NCBI GenBank assembly: GCA_009777175.1
Contig: WRMI01000026.1
Span: forward strand, 1 to 38,292
DNA from: Marinilabiliaceae bacterium
Lineage (GTDB): Bacteria; Bacteroidota; Bacteroidia; Bacteroidales; Marinilabiliaceae
Direction of reading: 5' to 3'
DNA length: 38,292 nucleotides
This document shows, piece by piece, positions 8,587-15,449 of this stretch. The position numbers were made by a program, and so were the translations under genes. The number at the start of each line of letters is the position of its first letter. Positions within the stretch are counted from its first letter, which is position 1. The notes below the pieces were generated by a model. The model saw only the letters and a program-made list of their open reading frames with translations, was not told where the DNA came from and searched no databases.

Positions 8587-10035
8587 ATGAATTTTTCCGA
8601 AATAGTATCTACATTAAGTAGTTGGGTATGGGGTATGCCTTTCATTATCTTTTGTTTAGCGACAGGATTGTATTTTTCAATTCGTATGCGTTTTTTACAA
8701 GTGCGCTACTTTAAAGAGATGATTCGAATGTTGTTTAAAGGCAAATCGTCTGCATCGGGGATTTCATCATTTCAGGCGTTTGCATTAGCGCTTTCGGGAC
8801 GAATTGGAACAGGAAATATTGCAGGTGTTGCAACTGCAATCGCTTTGGGAGGTCCCGGTGCTGTTTTTTGGATGTGGATGATAGCTTTTTTCGGAGCCGG
8901 AACGGCATATATTGAATCTTCACTCGGTCAAATATACAAAGAAAAAATAGACGGTAATTATCGGGGCGGTCCTGCATATTATATTTTAAAAGGACTCAAG
9001 AAAAAAGCCTTTGCAGTAGCATTTGCCATTGTTACAGTGATTTCTTTGGGATTATTGCTGCCGGGAGTTCAATCAAATGCAATTTGCGACGCTTTTAAAC
9101 ACTCCTTCGGACTAAATGTGCATATCACTGCGGGAATGGTAATACTTTTGCTTGCCCTTATTATTTTTGGAGGCGTAAAACGAATTGCGCGAGTAGGTGA
9201 AATTGTTGTGCCTTTTATGTCAATAGGTTATATTTTAATTGTGCTAATTATTCTGACCTTAAATTATCAGCAAATACCTGCCGTTTTTTCAATGATTGTT
9301 AAAAGCGCTTTTGGAATTGGACCCGCATTTAGCGGAATGCTTGGCGCAGCGATTACAATGGGAGTTAAGCGCGGAATTTTTTCCAACGAAGCAGGTCAAG
9401 GAACAGGTGCTCATGCGGCAGCGGCAAGCGAAGTGTCGCATCCTGCAAAACAAGGTTTAGTGCAAGCATTTTCGGTTTATGTTGATACATTATTAGTTTG
9501 TTCGGCTACTGCCTTTGTTATCTTAATTACAGGTACTTACAGAGTTTATAATTCCATGGAAGAAGTAATATTTATTGGTCAGGCGATGCCCGAAACTATT
9601 ACTTCTTACGGTCCCGTATTTACTCAATTAGCGATTGATTCTACTTTTAAAGGTTTTGGTTCGAGTTTTGTGGCTGTTGCTCTTTTCTTTTTTGCATTTA
9701 CAACCATTATGAGTTACTATTTTCAGGCAGAAACAAACGTTTATTTTCTGTTTAGAAATAAGAAAACGCTGTTTTATATGATAAATACATTACGGATTGC
9801 GATGCTTTTAGTTGTATTTTTTGCGGCGGTTAATACAATGAAATTGGCTTGGAATATGGCAGACATCGGCGTTGGTATGATGGCGTGGCTCAATTTAATT
9901 GCAATTATACTGCTTCGAAAGATAGCCCTCAAAGTATTTGCAGATTTTGAAAAACAACATAAAGAAGGAATAAAAGAGCCTGTTTTTCGCTCTGATAAAA
10001 CGGGAGTAGAAGGTGCGGAAATGTGGGAAGGATAA
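8587..10035 (+). CDS. AGCS-family alanine/glycine:cation symporter
   Basis: A 482-residue inner-membrane transporter with about ten to eleven hydrophobic segments. It carries the family signature GRIGTGNIAGVATAIALGGPGAVFW at about 78-102 and the second conserved segment GVKRGIFSNEAGQGTGAHAAA near 265-285. AGCS proteins take up alanine, glycine or related amino acids with Na+ or H+; the substrate here is not determined. The gene is monocistronic, with its own -7 box, and is convergent with the TlpA-like gene across a repeat-filled spacer. Confidence 0.9.
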   Translation: MNFSEIVSTLSSWVWGMPFIIFCLATGLYFSIRMRFLQVRYFKEMIRMLFKGKSSASGISSFQAFALALSGRIGTGNIAGVATAIALGGPGAVFWMWMIAFFGAGTAYIESSLGQIYKEKIDGNYRGGPAYYILKGLKKKAFAVAFAIVTVISLGLLLPGVQSNAICDAFKHSFGLNVHITAGMVILLLALIIFGGVKRIARVGEIVVPFMSIGYILIVLIILTLNYQQIPAVFSMIVKSAFGIGPAFSGMLGAAITMGVKRGIFSNEAGQGTGAHAAAASEVSHPAKQGLVQAFSVYVDTLLVCSATAFVILITGTYRVYNSMEEVIFIGQAMPETITSYGPVFTQLAIDSTFKGFGSSFVAVALFFFAFTTIMSYYFQAETNVYFLFRNKKTLFYMINTLRIAMLLVVFFAAVNTMKLAWNMADIGVGMMAWLNLIAIILLRKIALKVFADFEKQHKEGIKEPVFRSDKTGVEGAEMWEG

Positions 10036-10040
10036 TTTTT

Positions 10041-10198
10041 ATTTTTAACCACAAAGGACACAAAGGTTTCACAAAGGTAATTTTTTTAGCAGCTAATCAC
10101 TAACAACTAACCACTTTTTTTTAACCACAAAGCACACAAAGATTTTGGTTATTGAATTTATTGAAATACACAAAGTACACAAAGATAAGCTTTTAAGC
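10041..10198 (-). repeat. Dispersed CACAAAG-rich repeat and 62-nt cap, copy 1
   Basis: Two nested pieces between convergent genes. 10041-10075 is a partial copy of the TTAACCACAAAGGACACAAAG motif. 10122-10183 is a 62-nt block that matches the reverse complement of 33382-33443 with about three differences, including the identical core ATTGAATTTATTGAAATACA. Read in the direction of the TlpA-like gene, the block lies after its heptamer array, the same order as at 33 kb. No open frame is seen in it. Confidence 0.85.
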
Positions 10199-10290
10199 TG
10201 CTAACCGCTAACCACTAACCGCTAACCACTAACCGCTAACCACTAACCACTAACCACTAACCACTAATCACTAACCACTAACCACTAATA
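10199..10290 (-). repeat. Degenerate heptamer array (CTAACCA/CTAACCG) entering the 3' end of the TlpA-like gene
   Basis: About thirteen head-to-tail heptamers, CTAACCR with occasional CTAATCA; in the sense of the minus-strand gene they read TTAGTGG/TTAGCGG. The array overlaps the last codons of the TlpA-like gene and supplies its TAG stop. There are no spacers between units, so it is not CRISPR. Confidence 0.9.
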
Positions 10291-10804
10291 AAGATTTTTC
10301 TATCAATTCCACCATTTCATTAAACTCTTCTGGTTTAAAAAGTCGGGTAAGCATGATTATTTTTCCTGTTGGGTCGATAATTATGTTTCGGGTTATACCG
10401 GCATTTTTTTCGGCAAAGAGTCCAAAAATATTGGCATTTGGGTCAAGTCCGACGGGGTATGTAATTTTTGTTTTTTTTATCATCCACATAACCGAATCCA
10501 AAGGTTCGCTTCTATCAATTCCGAACATTGCAAAATTGGGATTCTCTTTATGTTTTTGCCAAATATTTTTTTCATAAAGAGGCATTGCTCGACGGCTAAC
10601 TTTGCAAAAACTCTCAGTAAATTGCAACATTACTACCTTCCCTCTATAATCGGAAAGATTGATGGTTTTGCCATTTGTAAGTTGCATAGAAAAATCAGGA
10701 GCCATATCGCCTACTTTGACTATATATCCACGATTTTCAGGCTCAATCGATGGTTTCCTAAAAAATGGAAACAAAAACAATAAACAAAGAACAAGATGTT
10801 TCAT
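10271..10804 (-). CDS. TlpA/redoxin-like thioredoxin-fold protein with CxxS active site
   Basis: A 177-residue exported protein. A hydrophobic N-terminus (MKHLVLCLLFLFPFF) precedes a thioredoxin fold of the redoxin type: VGDMAPDFSMQLTNGKTINL, then the active-site strand, then GITRNIIIDPTGKIIMLTRL, which holds the expected cis-proline-region pattern. The family normally has CxxC; here it is Cys67-Lys-Val-Ser70, and the Ser codon AGC is one base from TGC. The protein could act as a one-cysteine peroxidase or isomerase-like protein, or be losing function. The final residues LVVSG and the TAG stop derive from the adjoining heptamer array, so the original C-terminus may have been altered. It is convergent with the symporter gene. 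Confidence 0.82.
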   Translation of the reverse strand: MKHLVLCLLFLFPFFRKPSIEPENRGYIVKVGDMAPDFSMQLTNGKTINLSDYRGKVVMLQFTESFCKVSRRAMPLYEKNIWQKHKENPNFAMFGIDRSEPLDSVMWMIKKTKITYPVGLDPNANIFGLFAEKNAGITRNIIIDPTGKIIMLTRLFKPEEFNEMVELIEKSLLVVSG

Positions 10805-10838
10805 ATATGTAAGGTCTTTTAAAATTTAATATTTTCTA

Positions 10839-11067
10839 CCAATATTACATTCCTAAAGGCTAATAAGGGAACTTATAAAAATAAGAGATATGTTATAACA
10901 TGATGCACTTTCTCATTTACACATTTTTTTATTACAAGGTGGACGACCGCAAGGGTGCGCCCCTACACTTATTCACTCATTTACTCATTCACTCATTCTC
11001 TCATTTACACATTCACTTATTTACTCATTCACTCATTCACTGATAACTGAAAACTGATAACTATCAC
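10839..11067 (-). repeat. Composite repeat after pyrI: octamer (ACTCATTY) and CTGATAA arrays plus dispersed motifs
   Basis: A gene-free stretch built of repeat pieces. 10839-10870 (tctaccaatattacattcc...) is related to 22914-22945. 10890-10901 is a perfect 12-bp palindrome, ATGTTATAACAT. 10940-10967 has a CGCA-AGGG-TGCG hairpin. 10968-11042 is an octamer array of ACTCATTC/ACTCATTT. 11041-11067 is a short CTGATAA/CTGAAAA heptamer array that abuts the pyrI stop with no gap. The same order recurs after the coiled-coil gene at 23.0 kb. Confidence 0.82.
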
Positions 11068-11523
11068 CTAAATAATCAACTCTTTTCTAGTCATAATTTT
11101 TTCGCAATACTTGCATTTAAGTGCAACTTCTTGTTTGTTTTTGACTTCAAAATGAGAAATAATTTCTTCGTGGTTTGTAATACATTTTGGGTTAAAACAT
11201 TTCACAATTCCAACAATTTCATCAGGAATTTCTACTGTTTTCTTTTCAGAAACGGCGTAATTCCTAATGATATTAAGTTTTGCGTGCGGAGCTATTAATG
11301 AAATTTTATTAATTTCATCTTTTTCAAAAAATTTATCGGCTACTTTGATGATTGCTTTTTTTCCATATCTACCACTCTCAAGATTTGTACCGAATGTTAT
11401 TTGATTAGAAATTTTGTCAAGTCCTAATATTAAAATGACGTTAAATAGCGACTCTGCGGGGATATGGTCGATAACCGTTCCGTTTTTGATTGCATTTACT
11501 TGTAAATGTTTTTGAAAAGCCAT
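11068..11523 (-). CDS. pyrI: Aspartate carbamoyltransferase regulatory subunit
   Basis: A 151-residue regulatory chain of ATCase that binds CTP/ATP and holds the catalytic trimers together. The N-terminal nucleotide-binding domain runs from MAFQKHLQVNAIKNGTVIDH to about residue 95. The C-terminal zinc domain has four cysteines, Cys109, Cys114, Cys137 and Cys140, in the pattern C-x4-C...C-x2-C. The start is placed at the ATG ending at 11523 because the homologous sequence begins there; an ATG 36 nt upstream only adds a short unrelated extension. It lies 58 nt downstream of pyrB, presumably in one operon. Its TAG stop directly abuts a repeat array. Confidence 0.94.
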   Translation of the reverse strand: MAFQKHLQVNAIKNGTVIDHIPAESLFNVILILGLDKISNQITFGTNLESGRYGKKAIIKVADKFFEKDEINKISLIAPHAKLNIIRNYAVSEKKTVEIPDEIVGIVKCFNPKCITNHEEIISHFEVKNKQEVALKCKYCEKIMTRKELII

Positions 11524-11581
11524 ATTTTTGATTTTTAAGATTAAACAATTATATATCAATAAATTAAATTTATAAAAAAAT

Positions 11582-12487
11582 CTATTTAATTCCTAAAATT
11601 GCTGCGATAATTCCCATTCTGACATATACTCCATTTTCTGCTTGTTTGAAATAATAAGCCTTTGGATTTGTGTCCACGTCAACATCTATTTCGTTTACAC
11701 GTGGGAGCGGGTGCAAAATTCGCATAGTTTCTTTGGTATTTTCCAACATTGCATTCTTTATAATATAAGAGTTTTTCACTCTTTCAAATTCAAGGAGGTC
11801 AGAAAAGCGTTCTTTTTGGACACGTGTCATATAGAGTATATCACCTTTTTCGAGGTTTTCCATTTTTGTTTGTTCAAAATATTCTATTCCTTTTTGTTCG
11901 AGGAACAGTCTGTATTCTTTGGGCATTCTCATTTCTTCGGGTGCTACGAAAAAGAATGTAGGGTTAAAATGGGACATTGCCATTAGTAGTGAGTGCACTG
12001 TTCTACCGTATTTTAGGTCTCCAATCAAAAAAATTGTTAGATTTTCGAGTGTTCCTTGTGTTTTTTGGATTGAATACAGGTCTAACAAAGTTTGCGTAGG
12101 GTGTTGGTTTGCGCCGTCTCCCGCATTAATAATAGGAACGTCAGATTGTTCGGCGGCATATCGTGCGCTTCCTTCCAAAGGATGCCTCATAACAATTAAA
12201 TCGGAATAATTGCTAACCATTTTAATGGTATCTTTCAAACTTTCGCCTTTTACAGTAGAAGTAGATGCCGAATCGGTAAAACCGACTACCCGTGCACCTA
12301 AACGATTTATTGCCGTATCGAAACTTAATCTTGTGCGGGTTGACGGTTCAAAAAATAGAGACGCAATTATTTTATCACTTAATAAAGGTTGATTTTTGTT
12401 GTTTTCAAAGTCTTTAGAAATATTCAAAACGTGAAGAATCTCTTCTTTCGAATAATCATTAATCGAAACTAAACTTTTATTTTTCAT
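11582..12487 (-). CDS. pyrB: Aspartate carbamoyltransferase catalytic subunit
   Basis: A 301-residue catalytic chain that condenses carbamoyl phosphate with aspartate in pyrimidine synthesis. Carbamoyl-phosphate binding is shown by FFEPSTRTR (Ser49-Thr-Arg-Thr-Arg53) and the STSTVKGES loop; [10 protein letters not shown] and the [10 protein letters not shown] loop (carbamoyl-phosphate and aspartate contacts) are intact. The start at 12487 is chosen because conserved sequence ([16 protein letters not shown]) begins there; the 22-codon upstream extension is unlike the family and lies in the leader. Upstream lie a promoter, a 39-codon leader frame, U7 tracts and a terminator hairpin, pointing to attenuation by UTP supply as in enterobacterial pyrBI. 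pyrI follows. Confidence 0.95.
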   Translation of the reverse strand: MKNKSLVSINDYSKEEILHVLNISKDFENNKNQPLLSDKIIASLFFEPSTRTRLSFDTAINRLGARVVGFTDSASTSTVKGESLKDTIKMVSNYSDLIVMRHPLEGSARYAAEQSDVPIINAGDGANQHPTQTLLDLYSIQKTQGTLENLTIFLIGDLKYGRTVHSLLMAMSHFNPTFFFVAPEEMRMPKEYRLFLEQKGIEYFEQTKMENLEKGDILYMTRVQKERFSDLLEFERVKNSYIIKNAMLENTKETMRILHPLPRVNEIDVDVDTNPKAYYFKQAENGVYVRMGIIAAILGIK

Positions 12488-12530
12488 CGGTTTTGGATTT
12501 ATTGTTTGTATGAAACTTATGATTTTTGTA

Positions 12531-12650
12531 TTATGAAAAAGACTCGGCGGCAAGTCCGAGTCTAAAAAAACTTATTAACTTTAAAAAAACAATTATGAAA
12601 AATATATAATTCTTTTGAACCATATATGCTTTATTCCTAACATTTTTCAT
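12531..12650 (-). CDS. Putative pyrB leader peptide (39 codons) spanning the attenuator
   Basis: On the minus strand an ATG at 12650 opens a 39-codon frame beginning [14 protein letters not shown], passing through a Phe/Ile/Leu-rich middle encoded by U-rich RNA, and ending LAAESFS then TAA at 12531-12533. The terminator hairpin (12541-12562) and its U-run lie inside the frame, and the stop comes just after. A second in-frame ATG (12623) is preceded by AGGA. The frame starts about 40 nt after the expected transcription start and ends 43 nt before pyrB. E. coli pyrL has the same layout: a leader peptide translated across a U-rich pause region and the attenuator. The parallel is by arrangement only; no sequence homology is claimed. 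Confidence 0.55.
   Translation of the reverse strand: MKNVRNKAYMVQKNYIFFIIVFLKLISFFRLGLAAESFS
12536..12562 (-). terminator. Intrinsic terminator/attenuator ahead of pyrB
   Basis: In the pyrB transcript, GACTCGG (12562-12556) pairs perfectly with CCGAGTC (12547-12541) around an 8-nt loop, followed at once by five U residues (12540-12536). It is preceded by a U7 tract ending one nt before the stem and by another U7 about 15 nt earlier. On the plus strand the stem is followed by A residues, so it acts only in the pyrB direction. It lies 54 nt upstream of the pyrB ATG. Confidence 0.75.
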
Positions 12651-12696
12651 TCTTTTGAACATAAAATTCGATTTGCTTTTTCAGCATTTCGAAATG

Positions 12697-12724
12697 CAAA
12701 GATAAATACTTTTTTTCTAACAAA
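12697..12724 (-). promoter_or_regulatory. Promoter for the pyrB leader transcript
   Basis: On the minus strand TTTG (12724-12721), a 16-bp spacer, then TATCTTTG (12704-12697), matching both elements of the Bacteroidetes primary-sigma promoter (TTTG / TAnnTTTG), although the spacer is slightly short. The expected transcript start is near 12690, giving a leader of about 200 nt before pyrB. Confidence 0.6.
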
Positions 12725-12805
12725 AAAATTTTTTTTATTTTTTTTATTTTTTTTTTCTCACTTTTTCTACCGCAGAATTCTTTTACTTTTTTTAATTCAT
12801 CAATT

Positions 12806-12945
12806 TGCATGTATAACCGCAGACTAAAGCAAACGGTTAATAAAGGATAATCTGTAGAGAGACTTTTTACGGTCATGTCAGTCTCTTTGGAGACTTCTTT
12901 TTTATTAAATCCATTAAATCTGCCTATCAATGCATTAAGTCCAAT
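12806..12945 (-). repeat. REP-like composite palindromic element, copy at 12.8 kb
   Basis: 12815-12844 (ACCGCAGACT-AA-AGCAAACGGTTAATAAA) is a decayed copy of a palindrome seen in better form at 22412-22440. 12881-12898 is a hairpin AGTCTC-TTTG-GAGACT, the counterpart of AGTCCC-TGAA-GGGACT beside the 22.4-kb copy. The stretch 12705-12985 otherwise contains only A/T homopolymer runs and no supported gene. Confidence 0.6.
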
Positions 12946-12985
12946 TGTTCTCTAACAAATCAAACCTCACCATCTTAAAAAATTT

Positions 12986-13966
12986 TTATTTAACAATCAA
13001 TATCATTAAAGGATTGAATTTTGAACCTATAATTTTAAAATGTCGCATAATAAAATTTGCAAACTTTGCTATTCCTGTTGAAATAACATTACTTCTGTTG
13101 GTATTATAAAAGCCATTCTCAAATGTTACTTGAAAGCCATTTTTGTTAAATATTTTTCTAAATTGTTTTTTTGAAAGAATTCGTTCTGTCCAATTCCCTG
13201 TTTTGGGGTCGCAAGTATTGTATCTATCTATTTCAAAAACAGGCATATTATTTGTTTTTAAATATATTTCCACAAATTGTTTAATATCGGGATAAATTAA
13301 TCCGCGTGTTTGTTTTGTTAGTATATTCAACACATTTGTGTCAAGATTTGGAAATTTTTCTGATATAAACTTCTTTCTTGCAGGTAAATATGACTCTGTT
13401 TCTTCTTCAATCATTATTTTTCGTAATTTTCTTGTTTTCAGAAAATTTGATTTTACGGAACCCGTTGTGAAAACCATTGATAAATTTGGATTTAAAACAT
13501 TGAGAGTTGAAAAAAGTTTATCCAAATCATATACATGTTCTATTAAGTCGGTTGCAATCAAATATTTAGGAGTAATATTATTATTTTTGCAAAAAAGTAG
13601 CAGTTCGAGTGAAGAACCTTCAATAATAATATCGGGTCCATATCCAATTTTATTTTTTATTAGCGTTATAGTTTTTACCGATAATGGATTATGGTCGCAA
13701 TATATAACATTCATTCGTAGTTGTTTAAGAAAAAGGGAAAGAAAACCGTGCCCTCCTCCAAAATCAATAATATAATCGGTACTGTTGTTGTCTATATTAA
13801 GACGACTCACCACGTCTGTATAAATTTCAAAATAATAATCTATATGCGGAAATAAGTTTTTGATATAATTTTTGTTATACTCACTTATTTCCAAATTAAG
13901 AAAGTCAATAGTTTTTATTGAACTAATTGTCGTCTCTGAAATTTGTTTTAAATAATCTTTTTTCAT
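12986..13966 (-). CDS. Class I SAM-dependent methyltransferase, substrate unknown
   Basis: A 326-residue soluble protein with a Rossmann-type SAM-binding core. Motif I is IIDFGGGHGFLS (about 66-77), the acidic end of strand 2 is YCDHNPLS (about 90), and ATDLIEHVYDLDKLF is the Asp-Leu-Ile-Glu-His motif common in small-molecule methyltransferases. The C-terminal third resembles no domain I recognise. The ATG at 13966 is chosen over a TTG 21 nt upstream, which would overlap the previous gene. It lies 10 nt after the outer-membrane protein gene, so the two probably share a transcript. Confidence 0.75.
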   Translation of the reverse strand: MKKDYLKQISETTISSIKTIDFLNLEISEYNKNYIKNLFPHIDYYFEIYTDVVSRLNIDNNSTDYIIDFGGGHGFLSLFLKQLRMNVIYCDHNPLSVKTITLIKNKIGYGPDIIIEGSSLELLLFCKNNNITPKYLIATDLIEHVYDLDKLFSTLNVLNPNLSMVFTTGSVKSNFLKTRKLRKIMIEEETESYLPARKKFISEKFPNLDTNVLNILTKQTRGLIYPDIKQFVEIYLKTNNMPVFEIDRYNTCDPKTGNWTERILSKKQFRKIFNKNGFQVTFENGFYNTNRSNVISTGIAKFANFIMRHFKIIGSKFNPLMILIVK

Positions 13967-13976
13967 TTCTATTTTT

Positions 13977-14681
13977 TTAAAACGCAAAAATTAAGCCAAC
14001 CTGCCAATATGCAGGATTTAAAGAGGCTAACCATTGTTTGTTTTCTAATCCCCAATCAATTGTGCTATAACCAAATCTGCCAATTTCAAGATTTATTGCA
14101 AAATGTGGCGAGAAATAATATGAAAAGGCAGGTGATAAATTTATTGCAAAATAATTGTGGGAAAAGGATTCTTTACCGAGCCAAATGATATCACTTATTG
14201 GTAGGTTTGTGGTAGGTTCAGAAGAAAAAGTTTCATCAGATAATGCAGTAAAAATTACTTGTTCTCCTTTTGTTTTTCCTATATCTATTGAAAAAATAGG
14301 ATTAAAATAGAATCGATTTAAAATTTGCCAACGATAGGATAAATATGCTTTTCCTACTACAAGATGAGCATCTGTTGTTGTATATTCGTAAATCCATCTA
14401 TAGTCACGGATAAGAATTTGTGATTGAGCTTCAGATTGTTGTTTTAAATAATCAATGCCCAAACCAATTTCAATATTTTTTCCAACAAGAGTACCAATTT
14501 TGAGCCCTAAATTCCAATCGGTGATATTTGCATTAACTGCACCAATGGAAGTAACGCCGTTACTAAGTGCATTGTCTGAATAACCGCCCGAGAAACGAAT
14601 TATTATCTTGCTGCTATCAGGCTGTGCGTGTGTAAATACTGGAATAATTAGAAATAATGTTAAAAATATTAGATTTTTCAT
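13977..14681 (-). CDS. Outer-membrane beta-barrel protein
   Basis: A 234-residue protein with a clear signal peptide (MKNLIFLTLFLIIPVFTHAQ, cleavage before or after AQ) followed by alternating amphipathic strands (for example KIIIRFSGGYSD, WNLGLKIGTLVG, AHLVVGKAYLSYRW, YFAINLSPAFSYYF) and a C-terminal Phe, the usual signal for barrel insertion. This size fits an 8- to 10-strand barrel of the OprF/PorT-like superfamily. The function is unknown. A small secreted-protein-like frame lies 48 nt upstream, and a methyltransferase gene follows after 10 nt. Confidence 0.78.
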   Translation of the reverse strand: MKNLIFLTLFLIIPVFTHAQPDSSKIIIRFSGGYSDNALSNGVTSIGAVNANITDWNLGLKIGTLVGKNIEIGLGIDYLKQQSEAQSQILIRDYRWIYEYTTTDAHLVVGKAYLSYRWQILNRFYFNPIFSIDIGKTKGEQVIFTALSDETFSSEPTTNLPISDIIWLGKESFSHNYFAINLSPAFSYYFSPHFAINLEIGRFGYSTIDWGLENKQWLASLNPAYWQVGLIFAF

Positions 14682-14729
14682 GTATATGTTATTATTTATG
14701 TTGTATTATTAACACTTTATAGTTTTTAG

Positions 14730-14864
14730 TTAATTAAATTTTTTCGTAATCTTTTTAGTTACATCTCTATCCGATGCTTCCTCAATGCCTTTTAACCCGC
14801 CAGGTAAAAATAATGTTTGCGATTGCATTAAGCCACAAATAGATGTGACAATTATTAATGCCAA
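14730..14864 (-). pseudogene. Small secreted-protein-like frame lacking an ATG
   Basis: A 44-codon frame that could start at TTG (14864). It has a hydrophobic signal-like segment (LALIIVTSICGLMQSQT) followed by a charged tail (PGGLKGIEEASDRDVTKKIT) and a TAA. In-frame codons upstream add basic residues (RNRKI), as expected for a signal peptide, but no ATG/GTG precedes them before a stop. It may be a TTG-started small exported protein or the remnant of one. It is in the same orientation as the barrel gene 48 nt downstream. Confidence 0.3.
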
Positions 14865-15419
14865 TATTTTTCTATTTCTCGTAAATTTATGATTTTAAGT
14901 TATTTATAATATGATTTATAAAAATTAATAACTCAAAAATAAATATTAAAATTCAATTCACAAAATATTTATTTTTTTTATTGTTTTAATAAATTTTTTT
15001 TACCTGCATTATTCATATTTCACAAAAACAATTCATAATCTACAGACTTCTTTTATTGTTGGAATTTTGATAACACTAATTTTCAGAGGGCTTTTCGGAG
15101 TTGACTCAATTAATCCGTTCTCAACTATCCTTTATGAAAAATGTAGGTTAGATCAGGTAAAAATTAGGTTATTACAACCCAAGATTTGAATTTTCCAAAT
15201 TTAAAAATGTGTAATTAAATCCAAAATATCAAATATTTACAGAAATAAATAAAAGAAATCTGAAAAATAGAGTATTCTATTCGTGATAATTCGTGCTCTT
15301 CGTGCAAAAATTACCAAATATGTTTCTTCGGTGACTTATTTTTTTTTAACTGCTGGCTTTAACCTACAGTTATTTATGAATAATATAGTCTATTAAATTT
15401 TTATTTTCTTATTTTTTTG
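14865..15419. other. AT-rich divergent intergenic region with gene and repeat remnants
   Basis: No complete gene is supported. 15035-15189 holds an open plus-strand stretch without a start codon that ends ILYEKCRLDQVKIRLLQPKI-stop, and an overlapping minus-strand stretch reading LIESTPKSPLKISVIKIP; at most one of them can be a gene remnant. 15280-15312 carries a TTCGTG-type dispersed repeat. 15349-15375 is a decayed copy of the AACTGC...GCAGTT palindrome seen at 22.4 and 12.8 kb. Confidence 0.5.
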
Positions 15420-15427
15420 TACTTTTG
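15420..15427 (+). promoter_or_regulatory. -7 box of the MATE transporter gene; decides its start
   Basis: TACTTTTG fits TAnnTTTG exactly and lies 22 nt ahead of the ATG at 15450. An in-frame ATG at 15417 would overlap this box and could not be transcribed from it, so 15450 is taken as the start. Confidence 0.6.
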
Positions 15428-15449
15428 CGCCCCATTAATATTATATTTT

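Noticed and set aside
10890-10901. Palindrome ATGTTATAACAT as an operator of the TlpA-like gene
   Set aside because: It is about 90 nt upstream within repeat-rich DNA; a 12-bp AT-rich palindrome can easily arise by chance. Noted only as part of the repeat entry.
12637-12930. 97-codon minus-strand frame upstream of pyrB
   Set aside because: It runs through a REP-like repeat and A/T homopolymers (Lys/Ile/Phe-rich product), spans the pyr promoter, and has no recognisable domain.
13338-13775. 145-codon plus-strand frame
   Set aside because: Antisense to the methyltransferase gene, Phe/Ser-rich and without features.
15035-15189. Open plus-strand stretch ending QVKIRLLQPKI, and overlapping minus-strand frame LIESTPKSPLKISVIKIP
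   Set aside because: No start codon for the plus frame; both are short and mutually exclusive. Kept only as a possible remnant in the intergenic entry.
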